A stretch of DNA of 64,000 nucleotides from Salinilacustrithrix flava (GTDB lineage Bacteria; Actinomycetota; Acidimicrobiia; Acidimicrobiales; Salinilacustritrichaceae), in contig JAMYFF010000007.1 in the NCBI GenBank assembly GCA_024128875.1, positions 144,501 through 208,500 on the forward strand. The letters are read 5' to 3'. The notes under the pieces were generated by a model. The model searched no databases. It was not told the DNA's origin and was given only the letters and a program-made list of their open reading frames with translations. Positions 40,825 to 49,007 of this stretch are shown one piece after another. The stretch's first letter is position 1. The number at the start of each line of letters is the position of its first letter. A program made the translations under genes and the position numbers.

Positions 40825-42808
40825 GGATCTCGGCGGTGATGCGCTCGATGAGGTCGGCCACGGGGATGTCGCGCTCGGGCTTGTCGCCGCCGCGCACGTT
40901 GTCGGCGACGGTGTCGTTGGCCACGTCGTCGCCGCCCACCACGAGGATGTGGGGCACCTTCTCCATCTTGTGGCGGCGGATGCGGGCGCCGAGGCCGTCG
41001 TCGGCCGCCGACACCTCGACCCGCACGCCGGCGTCGCGGAGGCGGTCGGCGACGGTCTGGGCGTGGTCCTCGTGCTCGTCGGCCACCGGGCACACCACGG
41101 CCTGGACCGGTGCCAGCCAGGTCGGGAACGCGCCGGCGTAGTGCTCGAGCAGCACGCCGAAGAAGCGCTCGATCGACCCGAACAGGGCCCGGTGCAACAT
41201 GATCGGCCGGTGCCGCTCGTTGTCGGCACCGACGTACTCGAGGTCGAAGCGCTCGGGCAGGTTGAAGTCGGCCTGGATCGTCGACAGCTGCCAGGAGCGG
41301 CCGATGGCATCGCGCACGTCGATGTCGATCTTGGGGCCGTAGAAGGCGGCGTCGCCCTCCTTGACCGCGTACTCCAGGCCGTGGCGATCGAGCGCCTCGC
41401 GCAGGGCCTCGGTGGCCTGCTCCCAGATCTCGTCGCTGCCGACGTACTTCTCCGGGTCCTTGGTCGACAGGTTGAAGGTGAAGTCCTCGAACCCGAAGGC
41501 CCGCAGCACCGACAGCACGAAGTCGAGCAACCCCGTGATCTCGTCGGCGAGCTGGTCCTCGGTGACGTAGATGTGGCTGTCGTCCTGGGTGAAGCCCCGG
41601 ATGCGGAGCAGGCCGTGCAGGGTGCCGGCCCGCTCGTAGCGGTAGACGTTGCCCAGCTCGAAGAGCCGGAGCGGGAGCTCGCGGTAGCTGCGCTGCCGGC
41701 TGCCGTAGATCAAGCAGTGGATCGGGCAGTTCATCGGCTTCATGTAGTACGTGCCGTTGTCCATCTCCATCGGCGGGTACATGCCGTCCGCGTACCAGTG
41801 GAGGTGGCCGGAGGTCTCGAACACCCCGGCCTTGGACAGGTGCGGGCTGTAGACGAACTCGTAGCCACCGGCCTCGTGGCGCTCCCGCGAGTAGTCCTCC
41901 ATCAGCTTGCGGACGATGCCGCCCTTGGGGTGCCACACGGCGAGGCCGCCGCCGAGCTCGTTGGGGAAGCTGAACAGATCGAGGTCGGTGCCGAGCTTGC
42001 GGTGGTCGCGCTTGGCCGCCTCCTCGAGGTGGTCGAGGTGGGCCTGCAGATCGGCCTTCGTCGCCCACGCCGTGCCGTAGATGCGCTGCAGCTGGGGGTT
42101 CTTCTCGTCGCCACGCCAGTAGGCGCCGGCGACGCGCATCAGCTTGAAGTGGCCGAGGTGGTCGCTGGTCGTCGGCACGTGCGGACCGCGGCAGAGGTCG
42201 ATGAAGCCGTCGTGGCCGTGGAAGGTCTGGTTCGGGCGCGGCTCGGGCGGGATGTTCTCGTAGCAGCGCACCTCGCCCCGCTCCGACGTGGCCGACATCG
42301 GGTCGGTGGACGCGTTCTCGATGATCTCGAGCTTGTACTTGTGGTCGGCGAAGATCTTCCGGGCCTCGTCCGCGCCGATCTCGCTCTTCACGAAGGGCTG
42401 GGACTCCTTCAGGATCTCCCGCATCCGCGCCTCGATGCGCTCGAGGTCCTCCTCGTGGAACGTGCCGCCGTCGGGCAGCTCGAAGTCGTAGTAGAAGCCG
42501 TTCTCCACGGGCGGCCCGATGCCGAACGTGGCACCCGGGAACAGCTCGAGCACGGCCTGGGCCAGGACGTGGGCCGTCGAGTGCCGGATGACGTAGAGGC
42601 CCTGGTCCGAATCAGCGGTGACGATCGCGACGCGGTCGCCGTCGACCAGCTCGTGGCTCAGGTCGCGCTCGGCGTCGTTGACCTCGGCGATGACCGCCTT
42701 CTTGGCCAGGCCCCGGGCGATCGAGCGGGCGAGGTCGCCGGCAGTGGACCCGGTGGGCAGCTCGCGGCTGGATCCATCGGGGAGCGTGACGGCGATCTGA
42801 TCGGGCAT
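40811..42808 (-). CDS. thrS: threonyl-tRNA synthetase
   Basis: 665 residues. TGS domain at the start (MPDQIAVTLPDGSSRELPTG), editing domain with RHSTAHVLAQAVLELFPGAT (HxxxH metal site) and the second part around CRGPHVPTTSDHLGHFKLMR, catalytic core with motif 1 region, MKPMNCPIHCLIYGS (zinc Cys), motif 2 RYERAGTLHGLLRIRGFTQD, motif 3 MLHRALFGSIERF, and an anticodon-binding domain. ATG 42808 is 7 nt downstream of TACCCT. Confidence 0.97.
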   Translation of the reverse strand: MPDQIAVTLPDGSSRELPTGSTAGDLARSIARGLAKKAVIAEVNDAERDLSHELVDGDRVAIVTADSDQGLYVIRHSTAHVLAQAVLELFPGATFGIGPPVENGFYYDFELPDGGTFHEEDLERIEARMREILKESQPFVKSEIGADEARKIFADHKYKLEIIENASTDPMSATSERGEVRCYENIPPEPRPNQTFHGHDGFIDLCRGPHVPTTSDHLGHFKLMRVAGAYWRGDEKNPQLQRIYGTAWATKADLQAHLDHLEEAAKRDHRKLGTDLDLFSFPNELGGGLAVWHPKGGIVRKLMEDYSRERHEAGGYEFVYSPHLSKAGVFETSGHLHWYADGMYPPMEMDNGTYYMKPMNCPIHCLIYGSRQRSYRELPLRLFELGNVYRYERAGTLHGLLRIRGFTQDDSHIYVTEDQLADEITGLLDFVLSVLRAFGFEDFTFNLSTKDPEKYVGSDEIWEQATEALREALDRHGLEYAVKEGDAAFYGPKIDIDVRDAIGRSWQLSTIQADFNLPERFDLEYVGADNERHRPIMLHRALFGSIERFFGVLLEHYAGAFPTWLAPVQAVVCPVADEHEDHAQTVADRLRDAGVRVEVSAADDGLGARIRRHKMEKVPHILVVGGDDVANDTVADNVRGGDKPERDIPVADLIERITAEIRDHA

Positions 42809-42815
42809 CTGCTGG

Positions 42816-42821
42816 AGGGTA
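42816..42821 (-). promoter_or_regulatory. -10 element for leaderless thrS
   Basis: TACCCT on the minus strand, 7 nt before the thrS ATG. No Shine-Dalgarno present. Confidence 0.6.
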
Positions 42822-42867
42822 GCGATGCCCCCGGAGGGCGACGAAGGTCGTTGTCGTCTCCTCCAGC

Positions 42868-44181
42868 TCAGCGGTCGGCGACCGCACCCGTACGCCCACG
42901 ACCCACGCGCCGCACGAGCAGGGGCTGGATGCTCACTGCGAAGAGGGTGAGCGCGAGGAACAGCGAAGCGCCGACCAGGCTCCAGCGGGTGAGCGTCGAC
43001 AGGCGCTCCTCGCTGAGGACGAACGCAGCGATCCCGGTCACGATGCTCACGAGCGTCAGCGCCGTGAGGAACGTCACCACTGCGCCCGTCCTCGCAGCGA
43101 TGCGGTTGGCGACGTTCTCCCGAAGGCTGCGGTTCAGCTCGTCGACGACCGCCACCTTCTCCTCCACGTCTGCCTGCAGCTCGGCCACCCGCCACGTCGA
43201 CACGTAGGTGTTCCACGCCGTCGTGTGCACCGGGGTCTGCGCGTTGAGCACGTCTCTGTGCTCGTAGAACAGCTGCCGCGCATGCCCCTGCGTGTGCGAA
43301 TCCTCGCCGAAGGCCTGCGACGCCGTCGACAGCCGAACGATCTCGTCGTACAGCTCGTCGTCCGCCTTGGTGATGGCAGCGATCCATCGCTGGTAGTAGC
43401 GAGCGACCGGCAACAGCATCGACTGCTGACCAGGCGCGATCTCGATCGAGATGCCGTTGGCCGGGGCGGCGTACCTTCGCTCGTCGGAGCTGATGTCCAC
43501 CAGGTTCTGGTCGAGGGCATCCGAGTACATGGCCCTGCCGATGTCATCCACCGACGCCGCACACGGCTCGGCGTCGATGTGCACCAGACGGTGGCGGCCG
43601 ACGTAGCGCACCTCGACATCACCGATCGGTCCCGAGACCGCCGGGCCTCCGTGCTCGGGTCCAGAGAGCCTCCGCTCGACTGCATCGAGGAGTGCCTGCG
43701 CGTGCGATCGCAGCGCCTCGTCGAGGTGGCCGAACGTGGTCGCGTCGATCCACTGCTGTGCCTGTTCGGGCGAGATCGCCCCAGGGAGATCGGGCTTCAC
43801 AGAGGCCACGATCACCGCTGTGCCGTCGGCCCAGACCAGGAGCTCGAGTTGCGCTTCGACATCAGCGACCGCACCGGCTCGAGCGTCGACGGCGGCGTCC
43901 TTGGTGAACCGGAGGAAACCGACCGGGAGCCGGGTCGTACCGACGGAGTCCTTGTCCCACACCCGCGGCTGCACATCGAGACCGCTGCGTGAGCTGGTCC
44001 GCAGGTCCGCGTAGCTCTCGGGGACTCGAACCTCCCATCCGGCGATCTCCTCGCCGAGGGCCGAGGCCGTCTCCGCCTGCTGCCTTCGGAACGCACCGGG
44101 TGTGCGGGGCACGTCGAACTGGATGCCGGTCGTGAGACCGCACACGAAGTGGAGGCGGAGCCTCTGGATCGTCGTCGTCAA
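42868..44181 (-). CDS. CorA-like two-helix membrane protein without GMN motif
   Basis: 437 residues. A large N-terminal soluble region (1-330) is followed by a long helix (WRVAELQADVEEKVAVVDEL, NRSLRENVANRIAARTG) leading into two C-terminal transmembrane helices (~367-390 and ~400-423). This is the architecture of CorA magnesium channels, where the first helix ends in GMN; here the place reads TGIAAFVL, so the selectivity motif is missing. The start is TTG at 44181, overlapping the doxX stop (TTGA). Codon third positions are visibly less GC-rich than in neighbours, suggesting later acquisition. Function unknown. Confidence 0.7.
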   Translation of the reverse strand: MTTTIQRLRLHFVCGLTTGIQFDVPRTPGAFRRQQAETASALGEEIAGWEVRVPESYADLRTSSRSGLDVQPRVWDKDSVGTTRLPVGFLRFTKDAAVDARAGAVADVEAQLELLVWADGTAVIVASVKPDLPGAISPEQAQQWIDATTFGHLDEALRSHAQALLDAVERRLSGPEHGGPAVSGPIGDVEVRYVGRHRLVHIDAEPCAASVDDIGRAMYSDALDQNLVDISSDERRYAAPANGISIEIAPGQQSMLLPVARYYQRWIAAITKADDELYDEIVRLSTASQAFGEDSHTQGHARQLFYEHRDVLNAQTPVHTTAWNTYVSTWRVAELQADVEEKVAVVDELNRSLRENVANRIAARTGAVVTFLTALTLVSIVTGIAAFVLSEERLSTLTRWSLVGASLFLALTLFAVSIQPLLVRRVGRGRTGAVADR

Positions 44182-44702
44182 GACTCGCCGTCGCCCACCG
44201 CCGGGCGCCAGAACGTGACCAACAGGGCCAGGGCGCCGCCGAAGCCGGCGGCGAGGACGATCCAGAGGCCGTCGCTGCCGGGGACGGGCTGGAACAGGTC
44301 CAGGGCCTCGTCCAGCGACCAGCTGCCCGGACCGACGACGCCGAGGGCCACGCCGGCGGCGATGAGGGTCATCACGTACTCCCAGCCCTCACCGGGCCGG
44401 AAGATGAAGAAGCCGTTGCCCCGGTGGTTGGTGACCAGCGCCACGGTCATGGTGCCGACCACCGCGGCGGCGCCGAGCGGGGTGAGCAGCCCGAGCACGA
44501 GCGAGGCACCGGCGGCGAGCTCGGCGACGCTGGCCAGCCAGGCGTGGAGGATGCCGGGCTTCATGCCGAGCGAGGCGAACCAGCCGGCGGTGCCCTCGAT
44601 CTTCCCGCCCCGGAACACGTGGTTCCACCCGTGGGCGAACATCACCGCGCCGATGGCGCAGCGGAAGACGAGCAGGGCGAGGTCGACGGCGTCCTGGTCC
44701 AT
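44178..44702 (-). CDS. DoxX family membrane protein
   Basis: 174 residues, four hydrophobic segments. The family motifs RCAIGAVMFAHGWNHVFRGG and WLASVAELAAGASLVLGLLT are clear, followed by GNGFFIFRPGEGWEYVMTLI. DoxX proteins occur in respiratory or redox membrane complexes (for example the mycobacterial SodA-SseA-DoxX complex); the function here is not shown. GGGAGG precedes ATG 44702, and a TAGGTT at 44735-44740 may be its -10. The stop overlaps the next gene's TTG. Confidence 0.85.
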   Translation of the reverse strand: MDQDAVDLALLVFRCAIGAVMFAHGWNHVFRGGKIEGTAGWFASLGMKPGILHAWLASVAELAAGASLVLGLLTPLGAAAVVGTMTVALVTNHRGNGFFIFRPGEGWEYVMTLIAAGVALGVVGPGSWSLDEALDLFQPVPGSDGLWIVLAAGFGGALALLVTFWRPAVGDGES

Positions 44703-44736
44703 GGACGACGAGCCTCCCACGCGGCTCAGCGCGAAC

Positions 44737-45654
44737 CTAGGACCACCACTTCGAGAGCACGTCGGCCGAGGAGCGACGGACGTCCACGTCGTGGTGGACC
44801 TCGACGTCGGCGACGTCCTCGACGTCGTGGGCGCCGCCGGCACCCACCAGCACCCGCTCGCGCGCTGGTTGGCGGGCGGGCTCGGGCTCGGCTCTCGGGT
44901 GGCCGTTGCCGTTGCCGAGCTCGACCGGTTCGGCCACCGGCGCCGGGACGGCGACGTCGGAGGCCTCGGGCTCGCGCTCGTCGTCGCGCTTGTTGGCGTA
45001 GGTGTCGACGTACTCCTGGCCCGAGAGCTTGCGGATCTCGAACATGACCTCGTCGATGAGCTGGCGCAGCACGAGGCGGTCGTCGGCCCGATCCCGGTAC
45101 CGGGTGACGTCGATGGGCGCACCGATGTTGACCTGGCAGGACCGGAACGGCTGGGGCAGCGCAGCACCAGCCGGCTGGATGCGGTCGGTGCCGCGCAGGC
45201 CGACGGGGATCAGCGGGGCACCGGTGCGCAGGGCGAGGCGCGCCGGACCGGTGTGCCCGCGGTGGAGCCGCCCGTCGCGCGAGCGCGTGCCCTCCGGGTA
45301 GATGCCGAACAGCTCACCGCGCTCGAGGACCCGGGTGGCGGTGTCGAGGGCGCGCTGGCTGGCGCTGCCCCCTTCGCGGTCGATGGGGATCATGCCGATG
45401 GCCGGGAAGATGTGGCGGGTCTTCCACGAGTCCATGTACTCGGCCTTGCCGACGTAGCTGATCCGGCGGGGCAGCACGACGGGCAGGACCATGGAGTCGA
45501 AGAACGAGATGTGGTTCGGGCAGAAGATCGCCGGGCCCTCGGCCGGCACGTTGTGCGCACCGGTGACGTTGATGCGCCAGAGCGCGTGCATCAGCGGTCG
45601 GATCAACCCCCTGGCGACCGGATAGAGCTGTCCGTACTCGCGGTCGTCCCCCAT
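44737..45654 (-). CDS. 1-acyl-sn-glycerol-3-phosphate acyltransferase (PlsC family)
   Basis: 305 residues. HX4D motif in AIFCPNHISFFDSMVLPVVL, FPEG-type motif as GIYPEGTRSRDGRLHRGHTG, and the third block VGLRGTDRIQP. The enzyme domain ends near residue 210; a 90-residue acidic, low-complexity tail follows (NGNGHPRAEPEPARQPARER, then DVEDVADVEVHHDVDVRRSS). ATG 45654 is 7 nt after TACGTT. Adds the second acyl chain in phospholipid synthesis or a related lipid. The tail is unusual. Confidence 0.9.
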   Translation of the reverse strand: MGDDREYGQLYPVARGLIRPLMHALWRINVTGAHNVPAEGPAIFCPNHISFFDSMVLPVVLPRRISYVGKAEYMDSWKTRHIFPAIGMIPIDREGGSASQRALDTATRVLERGELFGIYPEGTRSRDGRLHRGHTGPARLALRTGAPLIPVGLRGTDRIQPAGAALPQPFRSCQVNIGAPIDVTRYRDRADDRLVLRQLIDEVMFEIRKLSGQEYVDTYANKRDDEREPEASDVAVPAPVAEPVELGNGNGHPRAEPEPARQPARERVLVGAGGAHDVEDVADVEVHHDVDVRRSSADVLSKWWS

Positions 45655-45661
45655 GGGTCGG

Positions 45662-45667
45662 AACGTA
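45662..45667 (-). promoter_or_regulatory. -10 element for leaderless plsC
   Basis: TACGTT on the minus strand, 7 nt before ATG 45654. Confidence 0.55.
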
Positions 45668-45700
45668 CCAGCGAGAACCCGACCTGCGTCGGCAGATCCC

Positions 45701-46846
45701 TCAGCCGTCGGGCGAGAGGCGGACGCCGAGCAGCAGCGCAGCGGCCGTGACGTCGGCGCCGGCTGCCGACGCGACGTCGATCGCCTCGATGGCGCCGGGG
45801 GTGTCGAGGTCCTCGTCGAGGTGGGCTCGCACGGTCTCGAGCACGGCGGTCCCGTCGCCTCCGGCCGCGGCGCCGGCGCGCCAGCGTGCGAGGCGATCGG
45901 CGGCCGCGGGCATGAGGTCGTCGTGCCACTCCCACCCGTCCCGGTAGTGGTGCTTGACGACGGCGAGGCGGATGGCCATGGGCTCCCAGTCCTCGCGCAG
46001 CACCGACACGAAGACGAGGTTGCCGAGCGACTTGGACATCTTCTCGCCGTCCATGCGGACCATCGCCTGGTGCATCCAGTGGCGCACGAAGGGCTCGCCG
46101 GTGGCGGACTCGGACTGGGCCGCTTCGCACTCGTGGTGCGGGAAGATCAGGTCCGCTCCCCCACCGTGGAGGTCGATGGTGGTGCCGAGCTCGCGCAAGG
46201 CCAGCGCCGAGCACTCGATGTGCCAGCCGGGCCGGCCCGGACCCCACAGCGAGTCCCACGAGGGCTCGTCGGGCAGGGACGGCTGCCACAGCACGAAGTC
46301 CAGCGGGTCACGCTTGTTCGGGTCGTCGACGTTGCCGCCGCGCTCCGCCGCGTACTCGAGCATCGTCGCCCGGTCGTAGCCCGACACCTGCCCGAACCGC
46401 TCGTAGGTGGAGATGTCGAAGTAGACGGCCCCGCCGGCCTGGTAGGCGTGGCCCCGCTCGAGCACCATCCCGATGAACCCGCGGATGTCGGCGATGGCCG
46501 AGGTGGCGCGGGGCTCGCTCCACGACGGGAGCATCCCGAGGGCGATCATGTCGTCGTCGAACTTGGCCGTCTCGGCCGCGGCGAGGTCGAGGTAGTGCAC
46601 GCCGATCTCGCGGGCCCGGCCGAGGATGGAGTCGTCGACGTCGGTCACGTTGCGCACGCAGCGCGTCTCGTGGCCCCGGTCGCGCAGGCGGCGCTGGAGG
46701 ACGTCGTAGCCGACGTAGGCGGCGGCGTGGCCGAGGTGCGTGGCGTCGTACGGCGTGATGCCGCACGTGTACATGGTGACGACCTCGCCCGGCTCGAACG
46801 GGACGATCTCGCGCCGCGCCGTGTCGTAGAGCCGCAGCTGGCTCAC
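45701..46846 (-). CDS. mshC: mycothiol ligase MshC (Cys:GlcN-Ins ligase)
   Basis: 381 residues. Class I synthetase fold. The segment TMYTCGITPYDATHLGHAAAY carries the zinc Cys and the HLGH form of HIGH; GPGRPGWHIECSALALRELG and DLHGGGADLIFPHHECEAAQ follow, and KMSKS is in GEKMSKSLGNLV. It is shorter than cysteinyl-tRNA synthetase and lacks its anticodon domain, ending LLLGVRL as MshC does. It joins cysteine to glucosaminyl-inositol in mycothiol synthesis. GTG overlaps the npdG stop by four bases. Confidence 0.9.
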   Translation of the reverse strand: MSQLRLYDTARREIVPFEPGEVVTMYTCGITPYDATHLGHAAAYVGYDVLQRRLRDRGHETRCVRNVTDVDDSILGRAREIGVHYLDLAAAETAKFDDDMIALGMLPSWSEPRATSAIADIRGFIGMVLERGHAYQAGGAVYFDISTYERFGQVSGYDRATMLEYAAERGGNVDDPNKRDPLDFVLWQPSLPDEPSWDSLWGPGRPGWHIECSALALRELGTTIDLHGGGADLIFPHHECEAAQSESATGEPFVRHWMHQAMVRMDGEKMSKSLGNLVFVSVLREDWEPMAIRLAVVKHHYRDGWEWHDDLMPAAADRLARWRAGAAAGGDGTAVLETVRAHLDEDLDTPGAIEAIDVASAAGADVTAAALLLGVRLSPDG

Positions 46847-47580
46847 GTCGCGTTGGCGTCCTCGTCGGCGTCGCTGCCGGCAGCCACCGCAGCGCGGGGC
46901 GGCTTCTTGGGAAGCCCGGTGAGGCTGTCGGGCAGCCCGTTGAACTTCACCGCGACCCGCGTCTTGTAGCGGACGTTGAGCTGGAGCAGCACGGCCGTGA
47001 ACGACTCGATCGGGGTGGACTGCGACAGCTCGCCGGCGTCGAGGGGCCGCATGTTGGGGATGGCCTGGATCAGCTCGGTGGTCAGGGCCGTGGCCTCCTC
47101 GTGGTCCGAGCAGATCAGCACGTCGGTCTCGATCGGGTGGTCGAGGTCGCCGAGCTCCTTGGCCGGCACGTGGTGGAACGCGCCGGCGACCTTGCAGTCG
47201 GGCACCACGGCCTGGATGCTGGCGGCCACGCTGCCCCGGGGCGGGACCAGCGGCTGGAACTCCTTGCCGATGCGGGTGAGCGCGTTGGCCATGGAGATGA
47301 CGACCTTGTGCCCGAGCTGCTCGCGCACCGAGGCCGCGGTCTGGGTCGCGCCGTCCCACGGGGTGGCGATGACCACGACATCGGCACCGGCGGCCGCGGC
47401 GTTGTCGCCCGCCTCGATGGCCAGGGTGCGATCGGGCCACTTCTCGAGCAGCTCGTCGACCTTCTCCTTGGCTCGGTCCGCCGATCGCGACCCGATGATG
47501 ACGTCGTAGCCCACATCAGCGAGGCGTGCCGCGAGTGCGGAGCCGGCCGGGCCTGTTCCTCCGAGGATTCCGATCTTCAC
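46843..47580 (-). CDS. npdG: F420-dependent NADP oxidoreductase
   Basis: 245 residues. Rossmann start VKIGILGGTGPAGSALAARL and DVIIGSRSADRAKEKVDELL match F420H2:NADP+ oxidoreductase (Fno/NpdG); VVVIATPWDGATQTAASVRE, ISMANALTRIGKEFQPLVPP and AFHHVPAKELGDLDHPIETD follow the family through to its end. It exchanges hydride between F420 and NADP, so the organism should use cofactor F420. GTG 47580 lies 7 nt after TAGAGT. Operon with mshC. Confidence 0.9.
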   Translation of the reverse strand: MKIGILGGTGPAGSALAARLADVGYDVIIGSRSADRAKEKVDELLEKWPDRTLAIEAGDNAAAAGADVVVIATPWDGATQTAASVREQLGHKVVISMANALTRIGKEFQPLVPPRGSVAASIQAVVPDCKVAGAFHHVPAKELGDLDHPIETDVLICSDHEEATALTTELIQAIPNMRPLDAGELSQSTPIESFTAVLLQLNVRYKTRVAVKFNGLPDSLTGLPKKPPRAAVAAGSDADEDANAT

Positions 47581-47587
47581 GCGGCGG

Positions 47588-47593
47588 ACTCTA
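47588..47593 (-). promoter_or_regulatory. -10 element for leaderless npdG-mshC
   Basis: TAGAGT on the minus strand, 7 nt before GTG 47580. Confidence 0.6.
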
Positions 47594-47627
47594 CCGGTGG
47601 GGTCCTCGGCCGAACCCAAACCGGTCC

Positions 47628-47633
47628 TAACGT
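47628..47633 (+). promoter_or_regulatory. -10 element for leaderless small membrane protein
   Basis: TAACGT on the plus strand, 8 nt before GTG 47642. Confidence 0.55.
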
Positions 47634-47641
47634 GGCGGACC

Positions 47642-48088
47642 GTGCAGGACCCCCTCGACGACGGCGCGGCCCGACCGCCCCAGCAGCTCTCGCCCGTGCC
47701 CTTCGTCGTGGCCCTCGTCGGCGTCATCGTCGTCGCGACCCTCGCCTTCCTGTTCCTCCGGGCCGAGGACGACGGCCGCCTGGTCCGGCCGGATCGGCTG
47801 CAGGCCATCGACGAGGACACCATCTCGGCCACGGCCCTCGGGCAGCCGGGCTGCGGGCGCATCGACCGCGCCCAGGTGGACCTGTCCGAAACCGAGGTCC
47901 TCGTCGAGCTGGTCGTCGTCGACGTCGAGGGGCCGTGCTCGGACCTGACGGTGGACCTCGTCGCCGAGATCACCCTGCCCGAGCCGGTCGGCGACCGGGC
48001 CCTGCGCGCCGGGGTCGGCCGCACCCGACTCCCCTGCACCGACGGCGACACCTCGTCGACGTCGGCCACCTGCGGGCCCCCCGGCTGA
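47642..48088 (+). CDS. small membrane-anchored protein with extracytoplasmic domain
   Basis: 148 residues, not recognised. One transmembrane helix at about 20-38 (PFVVALVGVIVVATLAFLFL) is followed by an outward-facing domain of about 105 residues with four cysteines (QPGCGR, EGPCSD, LPCTD, ATCGPPG), which could form two disulfides. GTG 47642 was chosen from the leaderless promoter; an upstream in-frame ATG at 47597 would overlap the divergent npdG promoter. It is followed by fabI on the same strand after 42 nt. Confidence 0.7.
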   Translation: MQDPLDDGAARPPQQLSPVPFVVALVGVIVVATLAFLFLRAEDDGRLVRPDRLQAIDEDTISATALGQPGCGRIDRAQVDLSETEVLVELVVVDVEGPCSDLTVDLVAEITLPEPVGDRALRAGVGRTRLPCTDGDTSSTSATCGPPG

Positions 48089-48130
48089 CGCATCGGTAAC
48101 GTCGCCACGCACCCCGAGGTCTGGAGACCA

Positions 48131-48898
48131 ATGGGAATCCTCGACGGCAAGCGACTGCTCATCACCGGTGTCCTCACGGACGCGTCCCTCGCGTTCGGCG
48201 TGGCCAAGCTGGCCCAGGAGGAGGGGGCCGAGATCGTGCTCACCGGCGCGGGCCGGGCGCTCCGCCTCACCCAGCGCACCGCACGCAAGCTCCCCACCGA
48301 GCCCGACGTCCTCGAGCTCGACGTCACGGTGCCGGACCACGTCGAGGCCGTCCGCGACGCCCTCGGCGCCAAGTGGGACCGGGTCGATGGTGCCCTCCAC
48401 GCCATCGGCTTCGCCCCCGAGTCCTGCCTCGGTGGCGGCTTCACCGAGGCGCCGTGGGAGGACGTCGCCGTCGCCATGCAGATCTCGGCGTACTCGCTCA
48501 AGACCATCGCCGACGTCGTCGTGCCCCTCATGCCCGAGGGCGGCTCCATCGTCGGGCTCGACTTCGACGCCACCCAGGCCTGGCCGGCCTACGACTGGAT
48601 GGGCGTGGCCAAGGCCGCGCTCGAGTCGACCTCGCGCTACCTCGCCCGCGACCTCGGTCCGAAGAACGTCCGGGTGAACCTGATCGCGGCGGGCCCGATC
48701 CGGACCATGGCCGCCAAGTCGATCCCCGGCTTCTCGGCGTTCGAGGACGTGTGGGACGACCGCTCCCCGCTCGGCTGGGACGTCAACGACTCCGCCGGCG
48801 TGGCCCGCAGCACCGTGGCGATGCTGTCGGACTGGTTCCCGCAGACCACCGGCGAGATCGTCCACGTCGACGGCGGCTACCACGCCATAGGTGCGTAG
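48131..48898 (+). CDS. fabI: enoyl-[acyl-carrier-protein] reductase (InhA/FabI type)
   Basis: 255 residues. NADH-dependent reductase completing each fatty-acid elongation cycle. GILDGKRLLITGVLTDASLA is the SDR glycine-rich start in its InhA form; HAIGFAPESCLGGGFTEAPW follows. The catalytic pair is in PAYDWMGVAKAALEST (Tyr-x6-Lys), and AAGPIRTMAAKSIPGF is the substrate loop. Closest by eye to mycobacterial InhA, the isoniazid target. Leadered: TAACGT at 48096-48101 and a GGAG before ATG 48131. Confidence 0.93.
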   Translation: MGILDGKRLLITGVLTDASLAFGVAKLAQEEGAEIVLTGAGRALRLTQRTARKLPTEPDVLELDVTVPDHVEAVRDALGAKWDRVDGALHAIGFAPESCLGGGFTEAPWEDVAVAMQISAYSLKTIADVVVPLMPEGGSIVGLDFDATQAWPAYDWMGVAKAALESTSRYLARDLGPKNVRVNLIAAGPIRTMAAKSIPGFSAFEDVWDDRSPLGWDVNDSAGVARSTVAMLSDWFPQTTGEIVHVDGGYHAIGA

Positions 48899-48927
48899 TG
48901 ACCGCTCACGTCCGTGGGTGCTCGGTC

Positions 48928-48944
48928 CGGCGGCTCCGCCGCCG
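48928..48944. terminator. hairpin in fabI/kinase convergent gap
   Basis: CGGCGGC-TCC-GCCGCCG, 7-bp perfect arms, about 30 nt past the fabI stop. The rest of the 109-bp gap also has GCC-TTC-GGC type mini-hairpins, giving it a REP-like look. Probably a shared terminator. Confidence 0.5.
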
Positions 48945-49007
48945 AGGGCCTGTGTCTCTGGGTCGCCTCGCCTTCGGCTCAGCTCCGGCGGCGCGTAGCC
49001 CGTTCCG

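Noticed and set aside
45701..46846. Cysteinyl-tRNA synthetase (cysS)
   Set aside because: Shares the fold, but 381 residues, the TCGITPYDATHLGH form and the LLLGVRL ending without an anticodon domain match MshC.
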